The notes under the pieces are model-generated. The model was not told where the DNA came from, ran no database searches, and saw only the letters and a program-made list of their open reading frames with translations. The translations under genes and the position numbers were made by a program. This document shows, in pieces, positions 27,499 through 38,854 of a stretch of DNA of 64,000 nucleotides. Every line of letters starts with the position of its first letter. Position 1 is the stretch's first letter. This DNA comes from an uncultured Prevotellaceae bacterium (GTDB taxonomy: Bacteria; Bacteroidota; Bacteroidia; Bacteroidales; Muribaculaceae), in the NCBI GenBank assembly GCA_947165485.1, contig CAMVAP010000007.1:1-64000 (forward strand). Direction: 5' to 3'.

Positions 27499-28656
27499 TT
27501 ACTTTATTTTCTTGATGTCGTTGACAAAGAGGATTTTCTTTTCCTTGACCATTTGCTTGAAATCGTCGGCGGTGGCGATGCCAGGCGCTGCGCCAAAGTG
27601 CTCACGCTTGAAGTTGCGCCACGGCAGGAAATAGCAGGGATGGTGTTTTTCCATGATGGGCAGCAACACGCGGCTCCACCAGGTGGCATTGGGCGAATTC
27701 TTGTAGCCGCACTCGGTGAATGCCAGTAGCAGGCCATGTTCCCTAGCATAGGCATCCAGGAAGTCCATGTCGGCATTACATTGCTTGACAAAATCTTCTT
27801 CGGTGCCCCACTGATAGGCGTCAAGGCCTAACAAGTCAACACGCTCGTCACCAGGCCAGCGGTTATAGAATTCCTGCGGATTGACACCCAAGTTGGGCGA
27901 GCAACTCCACACGATGGACGCGGACAGGCTCTTGTTGATATAATCTTGAGTGAGGTTCCACAAGCGCAGGAAATCCTCGTCGCTGCAATTGCCCTTGCCC
28001 CACCAGAACCATCCGCCGTTGTACTCATGCCAGGGACGGAAGATCACAGGAACAGGCTTGCCGTCCTTGTCGGTGAGCGAGAGGATAAATGCCTCCACAC
28101 GCTGGAGCCACGTCATGAACTTGTTGTGGCCCTTGCCGCCGGGCAGAATCTCCTTTACTGTGCTCCGGGGATCGAGGACCAGACCGAGCTGACCGGTTTT
28201 CTCAAGATAAGGCTTTGCTGCCTCAAACGACTTGATGTCGCTCTCGATCCAAGCGGTGGTGCCCAACATGGGATTGCGCGGATGCCATGACAGCGTCACG
28301 ATACCGCCACGCTCATATTGCTTGATGATCTCTTCACGAATCCAGTTGAACGGTACCGAATCCAGGTTCTTGTCGTCGCCCATCTCGATGCCGCCCAAGT
28401 CAAAGCCCATCACGCCAGGGTAGTCGCCAACAAGGTCATAGGTGTCGGAACGGCCCTGTTCCCACTCCCACGTGATGCCATAGAATGGGTCGTCCTGATG
28501 GCCGTACATGATGCCGCGTTTTTGCAGCTTGGTGAGGCGCTCAATCAACTTTTGCGCCGGGGTTTTCTCAACTTTGGGTGCACGGGCTCCAGCCTGTGAT
28601 GCGCACAGGGCAAACAGCAGGGCGATGAGCAATAGTCTCGTTTTCATCATTTTCAT
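27499..28656 (-). CDS. GH26 beta-mannanase/mannobiohydrolase-like
   Basis: GIMYGHQDD, VIFRPWHEYNGGWFWWG, LLAFTECGY; signal peptide. Confidence 0.9.
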   Translation of the reverse strand: MKMMKTRLLLIALLFALCASQAGARAPKVEKTPAQKLIERLTKLQKRGIMYGHQDDPFYGITWEWEQGRSDTYDLVGDYPGVMGFDLGGIEMGDDKNLDSVPFNWIREEIIKQYERGGIVTLSWHPRNPMLGTTAWIESDIKSFEAAKPYLEKTGQLGLVLDPRSTVKEILPGGKGHNKFMTWLQRVEAFILSLTDKDGKPVPVIFRPWHEYNGGWFWWGKGNCSDEDFLRLWNLTQDYINKSLSASIVWSCSPNLGVNPQEFYNRWPGDERVDLLGLDAYQWGTEEDFVKQCNADMDFLDAYAREHGLLLAFTECGYKNSPNATWWSRVLLPIMEKHHPCYFLPWRNFKREHFGAAPGIATADDFKQMVKEKKILFVNDIKKIK

Positions 28657-28702
28657 TTTTATTTTGGCAATGATATAGATGTTGGCCCATTGGTGGTATT
28701 AA

Positions 28703-28779
28703 CCGCCCTGTCGGGCGGGAAATTAAGCAAATTAATTTTAAAATTTAATTTTCTTTTAATTTCCCGTGCGTTAGCACGG
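28703..28779. repeat. Three nested/adjacent palindromes in 5' region of GH26 gene
   Basis: CCGCCC-TGTC-GGGCGG; CGGGAAATTAA...TTAATTTCCCG; CCGTGC-GTTA-GCACGG. Confidence 0.75.
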
Positions 28780-28906
28780 TTTGATGTAGAGACGTTTCAA
28801 CGCAGGGTCAACTGCTATATCGTTTCCTTTATTTTTATTGTTATTATATTTTTGGTTTTTAGTCCTGAGTCCTGAGTTAACTCCTAACTTCTAACTCCTA
28901 AAGCCT

Positions 28907-31093
28907 TTATCTGAGCTCGAAGATGCGGCTGGCGTAGTCGCTGGCCAGGGGCACTTCAAGACCGATGTCCATCAGGAAGCGGCCCGTGAAGGTCTTGCCG
29001 TTGAGCTCGCATGGCTTCTGACCCACCTTGATGTTGCGCTCGGTGATGGTGTAACTGCGATCGGGATCAAGACCTGCAAGCTGGATGCGCGGCAGTGGCT
29101 GGTCAACGTAGTTGTCAACCTTATAGACGAACCACACGGCATGGTCCATAGCATCGTTGCTGAACATGATGGACGAGACGCCCTTGCGGTTGTAGGGCGA
29201 AATCAGGCGATAGAGGTTGCCGGTCTGCACGACGGGGCGCAGCAACTTGTAGTCGGCAAACGCCTGTGTGCACTGGTCGTGTTCCTCCTGGCTCATGTGC
29301 CGCGGTTGCAGCTCCATGCCCAGACGTCCGCTCATGGCCACGTCGCAGCGGAACTTGATGGGGATGACACGACCACCCGTGTTCCAATAAGGCGAACCGC
29401 CGATGTGCTGAGCCATCGCGTTGGCAGGGAAGAAGTAGGAGGTACCATACTGGATATAGACGCGCTGCAGGGCATCGTTGTTGTCGCTCACCCAGAACTC
29501 GTCGAAGTAGGGCAGCAGGCCATAGTTGGCGCGGCCACCGCCCGAGGCGCAGTCTTGCATGACCAGGTCGGGATACTTGGCGCGGATGCGCTTGAGCACG
29601 TTGATGAGTCCTCGGTGCCACAGGATGGAGATGTTGTTCTGCTTGTCCTTGGGCAGGTACAGCGAGCCGTAGTTCTGGATGGAGGCATTGGCATCCCACT
29701 TGATGTAAGCGATGTCAGGATTCTGCGTCATCAGGTTGTCAACGATGCCGAAGACGAAGTCCTGCACCTTGGGGTTGGTAAGGTCGAGCACAACCTGTGT
29801 GCCGCCACGGCCTTGTTTGAGTTCGCGGCCCTTGGTCTGGAGCATCCAGTCGGGGTGTTTCTCGTAGAGCTCACTCACGGTGTTGCACATCTCGGGTTCA
29901 ATCCAGATGCCAAACTTGATGCCACGCTGACGGGCCGCCTGGGTGAGCGTGCTGATGCCGCCGGGCAGTTTGCGCTTGTCAACCACCCAGTCGCCCAGCG
30001 ACGATGAGTCGTTGTTGCGGGGATACTTGTCGCCAAACCAACCATCGTCCATCACGAACAGTTCGCCGCCAAACTTGGCAATGTCGTCCATCATGTTGAT
30101 CATGGTTTCCTCCTTGATGTCAAACACGACGCCTTCCCACGAGTTGAGAAGGATGTCGCCCGTCTTCATGCCGCGGTGGAACATGCCCTCGGTGCGTGCC
30201 CAGCGATGGATGGTGCGGCTGGCACCTCCCAGACCTTCCTCAGAGTAGGCAAGAGCCAGATGCGGCGTTTCAAAGAGCTCGTTGGGTTCGAGTACATATT
30301 CTGACGACATGGGGTCGATACCGGCGTAGAACTGGTGCTGGCGATGGCCAGTGGTGTTGATGCGCAGTTCGTAGTTGCCGCTCCAGCACAGGATGGCTGC
30401 AATGACGCGACCCGTCGTCTCCTGCGGTTCACCGTCGAGCGAAATCATCAGCTCGGGAGCATCCAGGTGCGAGTTGCGGGCACCGTCGGTATTGCGGATG
30501 GTCTTCAGACCTTGGGTAAGCGGTTCGGTTGTGGGTTCGGCCTCGGCTGCCCAGTTGCCGTGCAGGTGGCTGATCCACACGTCGCCCTGGCGCAGTGTCA
30601 AGTGGCCGGAATCGAAGCGCTTGAGTGTGATGGCACGTTTCTCCTTGTGAGAGATCTCGGCCCAAGTCTCAATCACGTCCACGTTTTTGTAGGCTTTATA
30701 GAACACTTTCACGGTGACGGGCAGCAGTTTGTCGGTCATCGTGAAAATGTGAAGTTGCGAGCGGTCGTCGCTGCTCGTCTCGTAGTTGGTGACCTTGAGT
30801 TCAAGGTTCAGGTCGCCATCGGCATGTTGCACTTGAATAGCTGGCAGGTGGATGGCGTCCATAGTGCCGAACGCGGGCAATGCCGAGAAGTTAAGGTCGG
30901 CACCAGCGTCACGCAGCTGCTGCATTGTGGCGCTCTTGTTGCCGTAGTAGCCCATGCGCAGGTCGCCACCCTCATAGGCGTGCAGCACCAGTTGGGTATT
31001 GGGCGTCTGCACAGCGACGTCACCCTGCCAAGCACTCATCGTGCCTGAACCAAGCAACATCATCGCTGCAAGGATAAGAGAGAATCTTTTCAT
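28907..31093 (-). CDS. GH36 alpha-galactosidase
   Basis: ELFVMDDGWFGDKYPRNNDSSSLGDWVVDKRKLPGGI, IAYIKWDANASI, QDCASGGGRANYGLLPYFDEFWVSDN; start chosen at MKRFSLILAAMM. Confidence 0.94.
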   Translation of the reverse strand: MKRFSLILAAMMLLGSGTMSAWQGDVAVQTPNTQLVLHAYEGGDLRMGYYGNKSATMQQLRDAGADLNFSALPAFGTMDAIHLPAIQVQHADGDLNLELKVTNYETSSDDRSQLHIFTMTDKLLPVTVKVFYKAYKNVDVIETWAEISHKEKRAITLKRFDSGHLTLRQGDVWISHLHGNWAAEAEPTTEPLTQGLKTIRNTDGARNSHLDAPELMISLDGEPQETTGRVIAAILCWSGNYELRINTTGHRQHQFYAGIDPMSSEYVLEPNELFETPHLALAYSEEGLGGASRTIHRWARTEGMFHRGMKTGDILLNSWEGVVFDIKEETMINMMDDIAKFGGELFVMDDGWFGDKYPRNNDSSSLGDWVVDKRKLPGGISTLTQAARQRGIKFGIWIEPEMCNTVSELYEKHPDWMLQTKGRELKQGRGGTQVVLDLTNPKVQDFVFGIVDNLMTQNPDIAYIKWDANASIQNYGSLYLPKDKQNNISILWHRGLINVLKRIRAKYPDLVMQDCASGGGRANYGLLPYFDEFWVSDNNDALQRVYIQYGTSYFFPANAMAQHIGGSPYWNTGGRVIPIKFRCDVAMSGRLGMELQPRHMSQEEHDQCTQAFADYKLLRPVVQTGNLYRLISPYNRKGVSSIMFSNDAMDHAVWFVYKVDNYVDQPLPRIQLAGLDPDRSYTITERNIKVGQKPCELNGKTFTGRFLMDIGLEVPLASDYASRIFELR

Positions 31094-31145
31094 CGTTTTG
31101 AGATATATATTATGGTTAATGTTGTTCAACTATTCAATCAAGAGA

Positions 31146-33629
31146 TTATCCCATGATGACCTCGACAATGTGCTTGCCGGATTGTGCGGGCACGACAGCG
31201 CCCTCGACGGGCATCCCATCAACAGTCATCTTGGCAACGCCCTTGCTCACGCCCTTGGGGTTGCTCACATGGATTTCATATTCCCCACCGCGGAAGCGCC
31301 TGGTCACCGTGTAGTTGTGCGCTGTCTGGGGCAGACACGGGTCGATGAGCAGACCATCATAGTGCGGCTTGATGCCAAGAATGAATTCCGACACGGTGTA
31401 CCACATCCACGCTGCGGTGCCAGTGAGCCATGAGTTCTTGCCCTCACCGGGACGATAAGCGTCCTTGCCTGCCACCATTTGGCAGTTGACATAGGGCTCG
31501 ACCTTGTGCAGCGTCTGGCGGTCCTCCTCGACGTAGCTGGGCAGAATCTTCTTGTAGTGGTTCCAAGCGTCATCGCCACGGGCAGCCACCGTCTCGCCAA
31601 TGATGACCCAGGGATTGTTGTGGCAGAAGATGCCCGCATTCTCCTTGTAGCCTTCGGGATAGGAACTGATTTCACCCATCTCGACATGATAGGTGGTGAA
31701 GGCAGGATTGTTGAGCACAATGCCGTGTTCGCATTCCAGGCGCTGTTTTACCGAGTCGAGCGAACGTTCCACGAGTCCTTCTTCCAGGCCGATGCCCGCC
31801 ATGGTGCACCAGCCCTGTGACTCGATAAAGATTTTGCCTTCCTCGCACTCGTCGCTGCCGATTTTGTTGCCATAGAAGTCATAAGCACGCAGATACCATT
31901 CACCGTCCCAGCCATGGGCTTTAACGGCATTGATCATCTCATCGACATGTCGTTGGGCACGGTCGGCCTCGGCGGCAAAATCGATATCTTTGAGATTTTG
32001 CATTGTCTTGATGTGGTCAGGCAGAATCTTGCAGAGTTCGACGTAGTCTTTGCCTGTCACGACAAACAGACCCGCAATCATCACCGACTCGGCTTGTGAG
32101 CCCTCGGTCTTGTTCTCGGTGGTCTGGAAACTCTCGTTGGGGTCCCAGGAGAAGCAGTTCAGATTCAGGCAGTCGTTCCAGTCGGCGCGACCGATGAGGG
32201 GCAGACTGTGCGGTCCCAGGTTATTGACCACGTGGTTGAATGACACTTGCAGGTGTTCAAACAGCGTGACCTCGGTGCCCGGCTGGTTGTCAAAGGGGAC
32301 CATTTCGTCGAGTATCGAGAAGTCTCCCGTTTCTTTGATATAGGCCACGGTGCCAAAGATGAGCCAGCAGGGGTCATCATTGAAGCCGCCACCGATGTCG
32401 TTGTTGCCGCGCTTGGTCAATGGCTGATACTGATGATAGCAGCCGCCGTCGGGGAACTGCGTCGAGGCGATGTCGATGATGCGCTCACGGGCACGCTCGG
32501 GGATGAGGTGTACAAAGCCCACGAGGTCCTGGTTACTGTCGCGGAATCCCATGCCGCGCCCGATGCCGCTCTCAAAGAAAGAGGCCGAGCGTGACATGCA
32601 GAAGGTCACCATGCACTGATATTGGTTCCAAATGTTGACCATGCGGTCGAGTTTATCGTTCCCGGAGTTTACCGTGTAGATGTTGAGCAGGTTGTCCCAA
32701 TAGTTGCACAGTTCGGCAAAAGCGGCATCCACCTTTTCGCTGGTGTTGAAACGTTCCATCATAGCCTTGGCCTGCGTCTTGTTGATGACCTGCGGAGCGA
32801 TGAATTTCTCCTCTTGCTTGTTCTCGACATAGCCCAACAGGAAGATGTAGTCACGGCTTTCGCTGGGCTGCAGTTCCACCTCGATATAGTGCGAAGCGAT
32901 GGGGCTCCAGCCGTGGGCATGGCTGTTGAACGGACGCCCTTGAATGACGGCATCAGGATTGGCAAACTCATTATAGAGGCCGACGAACGTCTCACGGTCG
33001 GTGTCAAAGCCTTGGATAGGAACGTTCACACCGTAGAATGCGTAGTGATTGCGGCGCTCGCGGTATTCGGTCTTGTGGTAGATAACCGAACCCTCGATTT
33101 CTACCTCACCGGTCGAGAAGTTGCGCTGGAAGTTCTCCATGTCGGTCGCTGCATTCCACAGGCACCACTCGGCAAAGGAGAACAACTTGAGGCGCTTCAC
33201 CTCATTGCTGTTGTTGGTGAGCGTGAGCTTCTGCACCTCGGCCCATGTGTGCAGGGGCACAAAGAACAGCACCGATGCCTCGACACCGTTCTTGCTCCCC
33301 GTGATGCGGGTGTAGTTCATGCCATGACGGCACTCATAGTTGTCGAGCGGCGTCTTGCAGGGCTTCCATCCAGGATTCCACACGGTGCCGCCATCGTTGA
33401 TGTAGAAGTAGCGCCCACCGTTATCCATAGGCACGCCGTTGTAGCGGTAGCGCGTCAAGCGGCGGAACTTGGCATCCTTGTAGAAGGAATAGCCGCCTGC
33501 CGTGTTGGAAATCAGTGAGAAGAAATCCTCGTTGCCCAGGTAGTTGATCCAGGGCCACGGCGTCTGCGGGTCGGTGATGACATATTCGCGGTGTTGGTCG
33601 TCAAAGTGACCGTATCTCTTGTTATCCAT
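31146..33629 (-). CDS. GH94 cellobiose phosphorylase-like
   Basis: [33 protein letters not shown]...[46 protein letters not shown]. Confidence 0.9.
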   Translation of the reverse strand: MDNKRYGHFDDQHREYVITDPQTPWPWINYLGNEDFFSLISNTAGGYSFYKDAKFRRLTRYRYNGVPMDNGGRYFYINDGGTVWNPGWKPCKTPLDNYECRHGMNYTRITGSKNGVEASVLFFVPLHTWAEVQKLTLTNNSNEVKRLKLFSFAEWCLWNAATDMENFQRNFSTGEVEIEGSVIYHKTEYRERRNHYAFYGVNVPIQGFDTDRETFVGLYNEFANPDAVIQGRPFNSHAHGWSPIASHYIEVELQPSESRDYIFLLGYVENKQEEKFIAPQVINKTQAKAMMERFNTSEKVDAAFAELCNYWDNLLNIYTVNSGNDKLDRMVNIWNQYQCMVTFCMSRSASFFESGIGRGMGFRDSNQDLVGFVHLIPERARERIIDIASTQFPDGGCYHQYQPLTKRGNNDIGGGFNDDPCWLIFGTVAYIKETGDFSILDEMVPFDNQPGTEVTLFEHLQVSFNHVVNNLGPHSLPLIGRADWNDCLNLNCFSWDPNESFQTTENKTEGSQAESVMIAGLFVVTGKDYVELCKILPDHIKTMQNLKDIDFAAEADRAQRHVDEMINAVKAHGWDGEWYLRAYDFYGNKIGSDECEEGKIFIESQGWCTMAGIGLEEGLVERSLDSVKQRLECEHGIVLNNPAFTTYHVEMGEISSYPEGYKENAGIFCHNNPWVIIGETVAARGDDAWNHYKKILPSYVEEDRQTLHKVEPYVNCQMVAGKDAYRPGEGKNSWLTGTAAWMWYTVSEFILGIKPHYDGLLIDPCLPQTAHNYTVTRRFRGGEYEIHVSNPKGVSKGVAKMTVDGMPVEGAVVPAQSGKHIVEVIMG

Positions 33630-33638
33630 ATCTTATGA

Positions 33639-34874
33639 TTATTGTTTGAAATTGCGTTCCATGATTTCAAGACACATGCGCGAGTTGTGATATGGGCATT
33701 TCCAGAAACCCGCCTTGTCGTCGCGGCGGTTGATGTTGCCCTGGGCATCGCGACTCCAGAACCACTCGCCGCCCTCGCGGTCGATGAGGTTGTCCTTGAT
33801 GTATTGCCAGCAGTGCAGCGCCTTGTGCAGCGCGCTCTCGTCGCCGAAGTGCTGATACAGGTTAATAAAACCTACTACAGTCTCGGCCTGTACCCACCAG
33901 TGGCGGTCGTCATCGACATAGCCGGTGTCAAGATTGGCCTCGTGTATCATCGACCCGTCGGCATTCAGGCCTTTCTCGCTGGCTCGTGCCACGAGTTTCA
34001 CGATGGGTTCCACCTTGTCAAGCACAGCCTGGTCGCCAAGCACTAGTGCCGCCTCGTGCAGGAGCCATGAGCACTCGATGTCGTGTCCGTAACTCTCGAG
34101 AGCACCCGCCTCGCGGGTCCAGTCCATAGCGAAGAACAGGTCCAGATGGTGCGTCTCGGGATTCAGAATCTTGTCGGTGAAAATATCGATGAGGTTGCGC
34201 AGGGCTTTCTCGACACGCTCCACAACGTCACGAGAGACCGAATTGGCCTCCCATTCCATGAGGCAGCGGTACAGGTTGGTGTAGGGCTCGATGATGTGCA
34301 GATGCGTGTTCTGCGACTTGGGGAAGTTGGCATCGAGTTCCGACAGGCGCATGTCGGCAATCTCGTTCCACTGGCGCGTTTGAGCCTCAATATAGCCGTT
34401 GTTCACCTTGTCTAACGAATGTTGCTCGATGCAGTCAAACAACTTGATGGCATCATCCAGCGCCTGCTGGTCGCCGGTGGCTCGGGCATATTCGCTCAGG
34501 CCATAGATCATGAACCCGATGGCGTAGAACTGTTTCTTGGTGTCTTTGGGATTGCCCAGATAGTCCACCGACCAGTAAGTGCCGCCAAACTGGTTGTCGT
34601 AGAAATACTCGATAATGTAGTCCTTGATGAGTGTTGCCGCCATCAGGTACTCGGGATTGCCCAGCACGCGGTAGGCAGCCGAGAAGGCCCACAGGATGCG
34701 GGCCGAGAGGATGCCACCTTTGTCGGCCTCCTTGACGAGCAAGCCATTACCGGTCATTTGACCGTAGAATCCGCCGTGCTCATCGTCTATCATATTGGAT
34801 AGCCAAAAGTCCAGGATGTTGTTTTCCAGCACCTCCTGAACTTCGGCTTTCAGCGTCTTGATATCGTCGTTCAT
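33639..34874 (-). CDS. Cellobiose 2-epimerase / AGE-family epimerase
   Basis: DEHGGFYGQMTGNG, ARILWAFSAAYR, HLHIIEPYTNLYR, GHDIECSWLLHEAA; start chosen at MNDDIKTL, next to upstream stop. Confidence 0.9.
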   Translation of the reverse strand: MNDDIKTLKAEVQEVLENNILDFWLSNMIDDEHGGFYGQMTGNGLLVKEADKGGILSARILWAFSAAYRVLGNPEYLMAATLIKDYIIEYFYDNQFGGTYWSVDYLGNPKDTKKQFYAIGFMIYGLSEYARATGDQQALDDAIKLFDCIEQHSLDKVNNGYIEAQTRQWNEIADMRLSELDANFPKSQNTHLHIIEPYTNLYRCLMEWEANSVSRDVVERVEKALRNLIDIFTDKILNPETHHLDLFFAMDWTREAGALESYGHDIECSWLLHEAALVLGDQAVLDKVEPIVKLVARASEKGLNADGSMIHEANLDTGYVDDDRHWWVQAETVVGFINLYQHFGDESALHKALHCWQYIKDNLIDREGGEWFWSRDAQGNINRRDDKAGFWKCPYHNSRMCLEIMERNFKQ

Positions 34875-34875
34875 C

Positions 34876-36219
34876 TTATTTCTTGATGGGATACAGATGG
34901 AGTAGGTAAAGCATGATGACAATAATGGCAGCAGGGAAGAGCGAGAACAGTGCCCAAACCATGTTGCGGACTGATTCCTCGTCGGTGATGGTTACCACCG
35001 TCTGACCTGTGGCAGGGTCTGTACCCGAGATGAAACCGGCAATGCCCAACAGCAGTGCAACCAGCGAACCCGAGATGGCCGTGCCAAACTTCTGTGCCAT
35101 CGTACCCGACGAGAAGATGAGGCCCGTCGATGAGGTGCCGTTCATCTCGGTGGCATAATCGGCCACGTCGGCATACATCGACCACAGCAGCGGGGAATAG
35201 AATCCCACGCCAACCGAAGTGAGGATGACGATGCCCACCAGTACCCAAATGTACTTGGGATCCATCGGCACAAAGAAGAAGGCGATGGAGGTCACCATGC
35301 AGATGATGGCTGCAACGGCAAAGGCTTTGCGCTTTGAGCCCATCCACTGGGTGAACTTGGGTGACAGACCTCCAAAGATCATGCAGGTCACCTCGCCAAA
35401 GGTCATGAACACCGTGTAGTTGATGATCAGGCCGCTCACGGTCACATCACCGTGCAGGCAGTATTCCATCAGGTAACCGGCCACGGCATAGCGGAAGCCG
35501 TTGAAGAAGTTGGTGCAGATGCCGATGAGTGTCAGGTATATCCAGGGCTTGTTCTTGAGCAGGTCGGCAAAAGGCTTGAAGGAGAACTTCTCGGCACGAA
35601 TGGGTTTCAGACGCTCCTTGGTCAGCAGACCGCAGGCCAGTGTCATGATAGTGGCCACAAATCCCAGACCAGCGCCCAGCACGGCATATTGATGTGCCTC
35701 GGTGCCGCCAACCATCTTCTGCAGATAGGGGAACGAGAGCAGGGTGATAAAGCCCATGGCATAGGCACCTACCATGCGGAACGACGAGAACTGGTTCTTC
35801 TCGTTGTCATCATCGGTCATCACGCCCAGCAGCGAGCCGTAAGGCACGTTGACGGCAGTGTAAACGGCCATCATGAGCAGATAGAGCGTGTAGGCATAGA
35901 TGCGCTTGCCCACGGGGCCAAAGTCGGGAGTATAGAGCAGCAGGGCGAATACCAGGCCCAAGGGGATGGCACCGAATATGAGCCAGGGGCGATAGGTGCC
36001 CCAGCGCGACTGTGTGCGGTCGGCCAGACTGCCCATCAAGGGGTCGGTGACGACGTCAAACATGCGGGCGATGAGCATCAGCGTTGCCGTGTCGGCAACC
36101 GTGAGGCCAAAGACGTTGGTGAAAAACAACGGGAATGCGATTGACATTACTTTCCAGGTAATGCCTCCGGCAGCCGCATCACCCAGGGCGTAGCCGATTT
36201 TTTCTTTTAAACTTGCCAT
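34876..36219 (-). CDS. GPH-family (MelB-like) sugar:cation symporter
   Basis: KIGYALGDAAAGGITWKVMS, MFDVVTDPLMGSLADRTQSRWGTYRPW; about 12 TM segments. Confidence 0.92.
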   Translation of the reverse strand: MASLKEKIGYALGDAAAGGITWKVMSIAFPLFFTNVFGLTVADTATLMLIARMFDVVTDPLMGSLADRTQSRWGTYRPWLIFGAIPLGLVFALLLYTPDFGPVGKRIYAYTLYLLMMAVYTAVNVPYGSLLGVMTDDDNEKNQFSSFRMVGAYAMGFITLLSFPYLQKMVGGTEAHQYAVLGAGLGFVATIMTLACGLLTKERLKPIRAEKFSFKPFADLLKNKPWIYLTLIGICTNFFNGFRYAVAGYLMEYCLHGDVTVSGLIINYTVFMTFGEVTCMIFGGLSPKFTQWMGSKRKAFAVAAIICMVTSIAFFFVPMDPKYIWVLVGIVILTSVGVGFYSPLLWSMYADVADYATEMNGTSSTGLIFSSGTMAQKFGTAISGSLVALLLGIAGFISGTDPATGQTVVTITDEESVRNMVWALFSLFPAAIIVIMLYLLHLYPIKK

Positions 36220-36293
36220 TTTATTAATAATTAGCAGTGAGAGGAGTCGGGAAATGTTTTCAGTCCGTCACCTCGTTGATGATTCGTTATTAT

Positions 36294-37466
36294 TTATTCT
36301 TTATGGGTTGATCGGTTCTTCTCGATGAGTCGCTTGATGGTCTCCACGCTGGCCGTGGTGGTCAGCCCGTCCTGTGGCGTGTTCATGCAGTAGTCCACCA
36401 GGCGGTCGATGGTCGAGGTGGCTACATGCAGGCGGGTGTCGCTTGAGGCGTAGTAGATGAAGACGCGTCCGTCCTCGTCGGCAATCCAGCCGTTAGAGAA
36501 GACCACATTCATCACGTCACCGATATACTCACCTCCCTCGGGAACGAGGAAATAGCCGCCAGGTTGTGCGATAACGCGCGTGGGATCGTCGAGTGCTGTC
36601 ATGTACATATATAATACATAACGCAGTCCCGAGGCGCAGCCGCGCACGCCGTGGGCAAGATGCAGCCAGCCTTGCGGTGTCTTGATAGGGTGGGGACCCT
36701 CGCCATTTTTCACTTCCATGATGGTGTGATAGTGGCGCGCGTTGATGATTTTCTCATCAACGATTTCGGCATGGGTGATATCATCCACCAGAGCCCAGCC
36801 GATGCCACCGCCGCTGCCTGCGTCGATGAAGCCGTCTTGGGGACGGGTATAGAAGGCATACTTGCCGTTTACAAACTCGGGGTGAAGCACCACGTTGCGC
36901 TGCTGGCTCTTGCTCTTGAGGTCGGGCAGGCGTTCCCAGTTCTTGAGGTCACGGGTGCGGGCAATGCCGGCAGTAGCCGTGGCAGCGCTCAGGTCTCCTG
37001 GGCAAGTGTCATCGGGACGCTCGGCGCAAAAGACGCCGTAGATCCAACCGTCTTCATGGGCCGTGAGGCGCATGTCGTAGATATTGGTGGCGGGAACCGC
37101 ATCATCGGGCATCGTGATAGGCTCGGGCCAGAATCGGAAGTTGTCCACGCCGTTTGGACTCTCGGCCACAGCGAAGAACGACTTGCGGTCGGCACCTTCA
37201 ACCCTCACGACAAGGACATATTTGCCCTGCCATTTGATGGCGCCTGCATTGAGCGTCGCGTTCATCATGATGCGTTGCATCAAGTAGGGGTTGTCCTGCT
37301 CGTTGAAGTCATAGCGCCACTCCAGCGGAGTATGCTCGGCGGTGATGATGGGATTCTTGTATTTCTCGTAGATGCCGTTGCCCCAAGCGAGGGGTTCATT
37401 CTTGCGGCTTAGCAACTCCTCGTGGTGCTTGCGCAAAGCGGTGATTTTATTTTTGAATCCACTCAT
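36294..37466 (-). CDS. GH130 beta-1,4-mannosylglucose phosphorylase-like
   Basis: NGIYEKYKNPIITAEHTPLEWRYDFN, FNAG-equivalent NATLNAGAIKWQGKYVLVVRVEG, IYDMRLTAHEDGWIYGVFCAERPD, YTRPQDGFIDAGSGGGIGW. Confidence 0.92.
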   Translation of the reverse strand: MSGFKNKITALRKHHEELLSRKNEPLAWGNGIYEKYKNPIITAEHTPLEWRYDFNEQDNPYLMQRIMMNATLNAGAIKWQGKYVLVVRVEGADRKSFFAVAESPNGVDNFRFWPEPITMPDDAVPATNIYDMRLTAHEDGWIYGVFCAERPDDTCPGDLSAATATAGIARTRDLKNWERLPDLKSKSQQRNVVLHPEFVNGKYAFYTRPQDGFIDAGSGGGIGWALVDDITHAEIVDEKIINARHYHTIMEVKNGEGPHPIKTPQGWLHLAHGVRGCASGLRYVLYMYMTALDDPTRVIAQPGGYFLVPEGGEYIGDVMNVVFSNGWIADEDGRVFIYYASSDTRLHVATSTIDRLVDYCMNTPQDGLTTTASVETIKRLIEKNRSTHKE

Positions 37467-37564
37467 TTGATATTATTGTAGTAGTTATATTGTTGTATTT
37501 TAGTTAACTGAATGTTCTAGCATTCTTGAAGGCTCTAGCGTTTACATGACCTGGCCATTGGCTT

Positions 37565-38854
37565 TTACTTGCTTCTCAATTGGTCCATGAGCCACTGGAG
37601 CCATTCGTCCCATTGTTCCTGGTACCAGAAGTGGGCCGTCTGTTGATAGACACTCAACTTCTTGGGGGCGGTTACCACGTTGTAGGTCGCATAGGCGGTC
37701 GTGGGAGGCACCACATCGTCGTTGTAGCCAAACGAGAACCAACCCGGGCAGGTGATGCGGCGGGCGAAGTTCACGCCATCGTAATAACGCGAGGTCTCAA
37801 TCTTGTCCTGACTGGCCCTACGCTGCTCGGGCGACATCCAGTAGAAATAATGGGGCCAACCGCAAGCCACGCCCTGGAGCGATGCCGTGTGGTCGCACAG
37901 GGCCGAGTGCACAGCACCGTAGCAGCTCACGCGCTTGTCGAGTCCAGCCGTTGTCAGCGACAGGAAACCGCCCTGGCTGCTGCCTGTCACGCCCAGGTTC
38001 TTGCCGTCCCAGTCGGTGTATTGCTCAATGTAGTCGATGGCACGCACGCAACCCACGATCACGCGCTTGTAATAACTCTTGTCACGGTCGTCCATGCCAT
38101 ATTCCCAATAGCAGTTGAGAGCACCATTAGCCAGGTTGTCATAGACGCTCTGCGGCAGGTTCACGTCGATGCCGTGGATGCCAATCTCGAGTGTGATGAA
38201 TCCTTGTGAAGCTGTATAGACGTCGCCTTGATAAGGGCGTACACCGGCACCGGGCACTCGCAGCAGGGCTGGGTATTTGCCGGGTTTGACAGGCTCACAC
38301 AGGATGCCATAGGTGCGGCTTCCCCAACGCACGTTGTGGAACGAGACTTGATAGACGTTCACGTCTTGTGTGCAGCGCTCGGGCAACAACGTCTTGGTGG
38401 GCTCTAGTTTGGTCCAGCGGGCCTCCTCGATAGCTTTTGACCAAAATTGGTCAAAATCTTTCGGCTCAACTGTTGTGGGCATCAGTTTCTCGGGAGAGTA
38501 GGCTGCGGTGCACCATGCCGAGTAATCCTTGCCACCCACGTGAGCGGTGACTTTCAGGCGATAAAAGCCCGGAGTCGTCATCTGGCCCGTGTAACTCATA
38601 GTCCCCTTTTTCAAGGTGGTTGATTTCTTCACGTCTGGATACATTTCGGGGCCGGCTTCATAGTCGATGTCAACGTTGTCGAGCAATGTGCCCGAGCGGC
38701 GCACCTCGACATTGAACTTGCATTTCTCGCCCACTTGATAGTTCCAGTCTTGATGATCTGGCTCCACGGTAACCACGATGTTGTTACCAATAATCTGCGC
38801 CTCAAGCGGCAGTACCACTAGGAGCAGCAATAAGCACAATAGTTGACGTTTCAT
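37565..38854 (-). CDS. CE7-type acetyl (xylan/mannan) esterase
   Basis: AXE1-type fold motifs LLRVPGAGVRPYQGD, GVTGSSQGGFLSLTTAGLD, YNDDVVPPTTAYATYN; signal peptide. Confidence 0.88.
   Translation of the reverse strand: MKRQLLCLLLLLVVLPLEAQIIGNNIVVTVEPDHQDWNYQVGEKCKFNVEVRRSGTLLDNVDIDYEAGPEMYPDVKKSTTLKKGTMSYTGQMTTPGFYRLKVTAHVGGKDYSAWCTAAYSPEKLMPTTVEPKDFDQFWSKAIEEARWTKLEPTKTLLPERCTQDVNVYQVSFHNVRWGSRTYGILCEPVKPGKYPALLRVPGAGVRPYQGDVYTASQGFITLEIGIHGIDVNLPQSVYDNLANGALNCYWEYGMDDRDKSYYKRVIVGCVRAIDYIEQYTDWDGKNLGVTGSSQGGFLSLTTAGLDKRVSCYGAVHSALCDHTASLQGVACGWPHYFYWMSPEQRRASQDKIETSRYYDGVNFARRITCPGWFSFGYNDDVVPPTTAYATYNVVTAPKKLSVYQQTAHFWYQEQWDEWLQWLMDQLRSK

Noticed and set aside
34874-34922. Extended N-terminus (MSSCFTYSICIPSRNK) of the AGE epimerase ORF
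   Set aside because: Overlaps the 3' end of the upstream transporter gene; the internal ATG at 34874 (MNDDIKTL) is the sensible start.
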